DNA from: Tessaracoccus rhinocerotis | Lineage (GTDB): Bacteria; Actinomycetota; Actinomycetes; Propionibacteriales; Propionibacteriaceae | NCBI RefSeq assembly: GCF_007197885.1 | Contig: NZ_VKKG01000003.1 | Span: forward strand, 310,001 to 374,000 | Length of the DNA stretch: 64,000 bases | Direction: 5' to 3' | Shown here: one piece after another, positions 60,548-64,000 of the stretch | Position numbering within the stretch: position 1 is the stretch's first letter | Layout: each line of letters opens with the position of its first letter | Notes under the pieces: generated by a model | Databases searched by the model: none | What the model was told of the DNA's origin: nothing | What the model saw: the letters and a program-made list of their open reading frames with translations, nothing else | Made by a program: the position numbers and the translations under genes

Positions 60548-62176
60548 TCAGCGAGACGAGCCCGGAGGTGCCGCCGGAGGACCGTAGGAGTGGCGATCGT
60601 CAAGGTCCTCGCCCGGGTCCGAGTCGGTGGGTTCCCCGACGCCCGGGGGAGCGAATCCCGTCAGGTAGCTCGGCTCGCCGGGTGTCTCACGCGCCACGCG
60701 GGCACGCTCGACCTGGGAATCGAAGAACTCGCGGGCCACCTGCGCGTCCAGGTGGTAGACCTCCATGTTCACCGGGCCGTCGGTGGTGTGGATGGCGGCC
60801 GTGGCCAGGCGGAGGCGACGCTGCAGCGGTCCTTGCGTGATGCCGATCGACTGCATCCGGCGGTGGGGGACGAGGCTGATGGTGTGGTCGAGCCAACCGT
60901 GGTGCGCGACCAGCGTGTGCTCGTCCACGCCCCAGAGGTGCCGTTTGAAGCCCAGCGGCGTCAGCCAGCGGGCGCGGTCGGGTTGCCCGGTGAGCGGGAT
61001 CGTGTCCAGGTTGATGCCGGGCCAGAACGCGGCCAACACCCGGCGCACGTCCTCCCAGCGGCCGTAGGGCAGCACCATGTCGCTGCGTTCGCCACCCTCG
61101 CCGACCCCGCTGAACCCGAGGACGGTCACCCGCACCCGGTAGAGACCGGTCAGCCGCTGCAGGTAGTCCTGGTGGACCGAGACCGCCTGGATGCGGTCGG
61201 CCTTCAGGCTCTTGGAGACCTTCGTGAACAGCCCGCGCCGGATGTGTAGGCCATCGGGGACCTGCGTGAGCGTGAAGTTCCAGTTGGACACGATCTGCGA
61301 CCACAGGTAGCCGCCGACACCGAACACCACGCCGAAGACGGCGGCGATGCTGAAGCCCTCACCCACAACCAGCATCACGACGAGGAAGGCGATCCCGCCG
61401 AGCAGCCATGGCAGGAACGAGGAGACGAACAGCCCCAGCAGCAGTGTGCCCGCGGACATGGCTATCACCTGTTCCAGCACCGGCTGGGCCGGGGGCGCGC
61501 CCGGCCCCTGGCCCTGCACGACCGCGGTTCCGCCGGGAACCGCATGGTCGGAGGCGACCGCAGGGACCTCGACGTCGGTGTGCCGGGCGAGGCTGCGCAT
61601 CCGCCGGAGGAGCTCGTCGCGCAGCGATTCGGCGCGCTCCCGGCTCAGGAACTCGATCTTCTGCCCGCCCGCGCCGCCGACGTCGATCTGCACGCTCGCC
61701 AGCCCGAGCAGCCGGGCCGCGAGCGAGCGCTCGATGTCCACGGCCTGGATCTTTGCGTAGCTGATGCGGCTGGACTCCCGCGAGAGGAAGTTGCGCTCGA
61801 TGCGGAACTCGTCCTCGTCCGCGACGAACGTCGTGGTGCGCCACTCGATGACGCCCCAGATGCCCGTGAGCAGCACCACCAGCAGGGCCAGACCGGTGAA
61901 GATCCAGATGCCGGGACCGAAGTCGCGGACGGCCTCGAACCCGTTCTCGATCAGCTCGCGCCCCACCACGAACACCAGGCCGAACAGCGCGATCCAGCTC
62001 TTGGCGACGCCGGTGAGGGGGTGCGGCCGCTCGACGGCCCGGCCAAGCTTGGGCGCCGGTGGAGTCACGGGCGGTGGGCCGGACTGCGCGCCCGGCGGCG
62101 GCCAGTGCTCGGGAGCCTGAGGCGGTGCCCAGTCGTCGGGAGCGGGCGGCGGCCAGGACTCGGAGTCGTGGCTCAT
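60548..62176 (-). CDS. Tandem PH-domain (DUF304/YdbT-like) membrane protein
   Basis: A 542-residue protein. A Pro-rich N-terminus is followed by two membrane segments (about 60-75 and 90-112), a bacterial PH domain (TTTFVADEDEFRIERNFLSRESSRISYAKIQAV), two more helices (about 240-290), a second PH domain (WNFTLTQVPDGLHIRRGLFTKVS) and a third PH-like segment (HTLVAHHGWLDHTISLVPHRRMQSI). It ends in an acidic disordered tail. ATG overlaps the upstream PH gene stop (TGATG). Related Bacillus YdbT proteins work with YdbS; here the neighbouring gene plays that part. Role in the membrane unknown. Confidence 0.88.
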   Translation of the reverse strand: MSHDSESWPPPAPDDWAPPQAPEHWPPPGAQSGPPPVTPPAPKLGRAVERPHPLTGVAKSWIALFGLVFVVGRELIENGFEAVRDFGPGIWIFTGLALLVVLLTGIWGVIEWRTTTFVADEDEFRIERNFLSRESSRISYAKIQAVDIERSLAARLLGLASVQIDVGGAGGQKIEFLSRERAESLRDELLRRMRSLARHTDVEVPAVASDHAVPGGTAVVQGQGPGAPPAQPVLEQVIAMSAGTLLLGLFVSSFLPWLLGGIAFLVVMLVVGEGFSIAAVFGVVFGVGGYLWSQIVSNWNFTLTQVPDGLHIRRGLFTKVSKSLKADRIQAVSVHQDYLQRLTGLYRVRVTVLGFSGVGEGGERSDMVLPYGRWEDVRRVLAAFWPGINLDTIPLTGQPDRARWLTPLGFKRHLWGVDEHTLVAHHGWLDHTISLVPHRRMQSIGITQGPLQRRLRLATAAIHTTDGPVNMEVYHLDAQVAREFFDSQVERARVARETPGEPSYLTGFAPPGVGEPTDSDPGEDLDDRHSYGPPAAPPGSSR

Positions 62177-62673
62177 CAGATCCCGGCCTGCAGGAGCTCT
62201 CCCCGCTCCATCAGCCGGTCGCGCAGGGCTGCTGCGTCCTCCCGGCTGAGACCGGGGATGGTGATCGTTCCGCTGGTGGAGGAGGTCACCAGCTCCACGC
62301 TGGCAAGGTCGAACGAGCGCTCGATCGGTCCGGACTGCACGTTCACCAGTTGCATGCGGCCGTAGGGGACGCCGGTCAGCTGGCGCCAGGCCAGGCCGTG
62401 GGTGATGTAGATGTCCACGTCGGTCTCGGCGTAGCCCCACCGTCGGGCCGCACGCGGCTGTCGCAGGATCCGCCACAGCCAGATCACCAGCAGCACCGCG
62501 AGGACGATCCACCAGGTCGGCCCGGGTGCCCATAGTGCGAGGGGGATCACCACCACAGCGATCAGGATCGGCCACGTGATGAAGATCATCAGCATCTTCA
62601 GCTTCAGGTAATTCGGCGAGAGCGCCCGCCACTCGACGCCCGGTGGGCGGAACAGCGGATCAGAGTCGGGCAT
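62176..62673 (-). CDS. PH-domain (DUF304/YdbS-like) membrane protein
   Basis: A 165-residue protein with two helices (about 27-45 and 50-72) and one bacterial PH domain: GYAETDVDIYITHGLAWRQLTGVPYGRMQLVNVQSGPIERSFDLASVEL. It is the small partner that usually accompanies the large tandem PH protein encoded next. ATG overlaps the DUF1707 gene stop (TGATG); an in-frame GTG one codon earlier is possible. Confidence 0.88.
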   Translation of the reverse strand: MPDSDPLFRPPGVEWRALSPNYLKLKMLMIFITWPILIAVVVIPLALWAPGPTWWIVLAVLLVIWLWRILRQPRAARRWGYAETDVDIYITHGLAWRQLTGVPYGRMQLVNVQSGPIERSFDLASVELVTSSTSGTITIPGLSREDAAALRDRLMERGELLQAGI

Positions 62674-63359
62674 CACACGAAGTTATCGTACTTGCGGGCC
62701 TTCCTGATGCCCGGGCCGAGCACCTTGACGTCGCCCAGGATGGTGGCGCCCTCGATCCGGAGCACGACGCCGTCGTCGGTGGGGATCGCCCCGTCGCACT
62801 TGTATTCGCCGATGACGTTGGTGATGTTGCTGACCACGCGCACGCCGGCGGGGATGCGGATGCGGATCTCGCCCAGCACGGCCGTTGCGCGGATGGTGAT
62901 CTCGCGCTGCGTGAAGACGGCGTCGACCAGGTCGACGCGGACGTCGCCCAGCACCGAGACCAGCTCGCTGTACGCGGGCATCACGAGGCCCTTCTCGGGA
63001 TGGTAGTTCGAGAGGATGGCGCGGCCGCCGGTGAAGGTGTCGGCCGACGTCGGCGCCCCGATGCGCGGTGGGGGCACGGGGGAGTTGGGATGGTCGTAGG
63101 CGGCGAGGCCTGCGGGCTGCGGCGGCTGCGGCAGCGGCTGGTGCTGCGCCCGCAACTGCCCGGGCTGCGCGCCGGGGATGAGGTCGATGGTGAGGTCGTC
63201 GAGCTCCCCGAAGGTCTTGGCGTTGTAGGCGTTGCTGATGCGCTCGTCATGCTCCTCGAACGTCAGCCGACCGTCCGCGTAGGCGTTGTTCAGGACTCGG
63301 GCCACCAGCTCCCGGTCCTCGTCGGCGCAGCGCAGGTGCGAGAAGGTCTTGGCGTTCAC
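62673..63359 (-). CDS. DUF1707 protein with LiaF-like C-terminal domain
   Basis: A protein of about 228 residues. The N-terminal 55 residues are DUF1707 (RCADEDRELVARVLNNAYADGRLTFEEHDERI). A Pro/Gln-rich linker precedes a beta-helical C-terminal domain like LiaF/DUF2154: SVLGDVRVDLVDAVF, IRATAVLGEIRIRIPAGVRV, ATILGDVKVLG. There is no membrane segment. LiaF-type domains modulate cell-envelope stress signalling in Firmicutes. GTG chosen; a TTG 11 codons earlier is possible. It heads the three-gene envelope operon. Confidence 0.85.
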   Translation of the reverse strand: MNAKTFSHLRCADEDRELVARVLNNAYADGRLTFEEHDERISNAYNAKTFGELDDLTIDLIPGAQPGQLRAQHQPLPQPPQPAGLAAYDHPNSPVPPPRIGAPTSADTFTGGRAILSNYHPEKGLVMPAYSELVSVLGDVRVDLVDAVFTQREITIRATAVLGEIRIRIPAGVRVVSNITNVIGEYKCDGAIPTDDGVVLRIEGATILGDVKVLGPGIRKARKYDNFV

Positions 63360-63421
63360 CCCTCGAGTGTAGGTGGTGGTCGGGGCCGCCAACCCGCCGG
63401 CCGGGGGACTTCAGGGAAGGG

Positions 63422-64000
63422 TCAGGGTTGCGCCGGACGCGTGGCCCTGGCGAGCAGTTCCACGACGTGCACGTAGTCGTTGCCGGTGGCGCGCGTCATC
63501 CCGATCTCGCAGGTCCGGTTCGCCGATGCGTAGGCCGCGTACTCGCGTCGGCCCACCTCCTCGGCCTCCGCCGCCGTCGCCGAGGCGGTCAGCTCCGGGT
63601 GCAGCAGGCCGCGGTCGCCGGCGAAGCCGCAGCAGCCCCACGCCGTCGGGACCGTCACGTCGGGACTGATGAACTCGGCGATCGCCACCATGTGGCCGTC
63701 CAGGCCCAGCTGGTTGGTGGAGCAGGTGGGGTGGAGCACGATCGAGTCGATCGGCGCGGTCACGGTCAGTTGCGGCAGCAGGTGGACGCGCGCGAACTCG
63801 AGGATGTCGACGACGTGGACGTCCTTGACCCGTTCGGCCATCCGTCGCAGGCCCTCGGTGCAGCTCGAGGCGTCGCACACGATGGTGGTGGGTGCCTCCT
63901 CCGTCAGGCGGGAGCGCACCTTGTCCTGCATCACCACCAGGCCCTCGACCAGACCCTTCGACTTCCACGGCGTCCCGCAGCACAGTCCCTCGGCGTCCAT
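63422..64000 (-). CDS. Fe-S/FAD-type oxidase C-terminal part, cut by window edge
   Basis: About 192 residues of the C-terminal part; the start lies beyond the window. Cysteine-rich CCG-type motifs are present: GLCCGTPWKSKG at the beginning of the visible part, CDASSC, HPTCSTNQLG and WGCCGFAGDRGLLHPEL. These are typical of heterodisulfide-reductase-like domains in glycolate oxidase GlcF and in fused FAD/Fe-S D-lactate dehydrogenases. Which of these it is cannot be told without the N-terminus. Stop 62 bases before the DUF1707 gene, on the same strand. Confidence 0.8.
   Translation of the reverse strand: MDAEGLCCGTPWKSKGLVEGLVVMQDKVRSRLTEEAPTTIVCDASSCTEGLRRMAERVKDVHVVDILEFARVHLLPQLTVTAPIDSIVLHPTCSTNQLGLDGHMVAIAEFISPDVTVPTAWGCCGFAGDRGLLHPELTASATAAEAEEVGRREYAAYASANRTCEIGMTRATGNDYVHVVELLARATRPAQP

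Overview
The window is GC-rich DNA with almost no spare sequence between genes. Operons use ATGA, GTGA and TGATG overlaps, and GTG or TTG starts with clear AGGAG-type ribosome binding sites are common. A mycothiol locus (mshA, mshB), a polyphosphate glucokinase, a fused MrpA/B antiporter subunit, many YbaB-like, SIMPL, DUF1707 and DUF4287 proteins, and pyruvate formate-lyase together suggest a facultatively anaerobic actinobacterium. Propionibacteriaceae (Tessaracoccus-like) is my best guess, by inference only. I saw no insertion sequence, prophage, CRISPR array or rRNA. The one tRNA is tRNA-Leu(CAG).

Layout. 0-4.1 kb (minus): a respiratory quinol-type nitric oxide reductase operon with a small Cys-rich membrane protein, a slipin and a truncated membrane protein. 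4.2-7.7 kb: an alkyltransferase-like DNA repair protein, murQ, a small membrane protein, and a three-gene cluster that looks like orphan type VII secretion cargo (tandem YbaB-like protein, small helical protein with a YxxxE motif, W-x-x-G protein with a membrane hairpin). 7.8-10.4 kb: a Gfo/Idh/MocA oxidoreductase and a glycerate kinase in one unit. 10.4-15.4 kb (minus): a SIMPL protein behind a perfect Fur-type box, a DUF937 protein, a HAD hydrolase, mshB, a membrane protein and mshA. 15.4-19.3 kb (minus): acyl-CoA ligase, TetR, an SDR hydroxybutyrate-type dehydrogenase carrying a nonsense codon, and an alpha/beta hydrolase. 19.5-23.7 kb: membrane-anchored proteins of unknown role, tRNA-Leu, nnrE, and two duplicated mini-proteins.

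23.7-37.2 kb: a sugar ABC operon (binding lipoprotein, ATPase, two permeases, RpiB-type isomerase), a complete mrp Na+/H+ antiporter operon on the other strand, and a LacI regulator. The same operator core lies in front of the ABC operon and in front of the regulator gene, which links the two across the mrp operon. 37.3-45.4 kb: a DUF2207 membrane protein, an MFS transporter, a KDPG-aldolase-like protein without its catalytic lysine, an Ig-like surface protein divergent from an SH3/peptidase-type exported protein, and an AbiEi/nuclease-type protein bracketed by hairpin elements. 45.5-52.6 kb: pgi, a DUF218 protein, a five-copy tandem REP-like array, a metNIQ transporter, further REP-like copies, an aldo/keto reductase and a small PH/GRAM-like protein. 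52.6-64 kb: pflA-pflB, argS, DUF4287, ppgK, a VOC protein, a second DUF559-type nuclease gene bracketed by 74-nt hairpins, a PH-domain/DUF1707 envelope operon, and the 3-prime part of an Fe-S/FAD-type oxidase.

Functionally, the region mixes sugar uptake and phosphorylation (ABC system, pgi, ppgK, glycerate kinase), anaerobic energy metabolism (PFL, NO reductase), ion homeostasis (mrp) and thiol redox (mycothiol). The best candidates for undescribed biology are the two nuclease-like genes that each sit between a pair of related hairpins, and the type VII-like trio.
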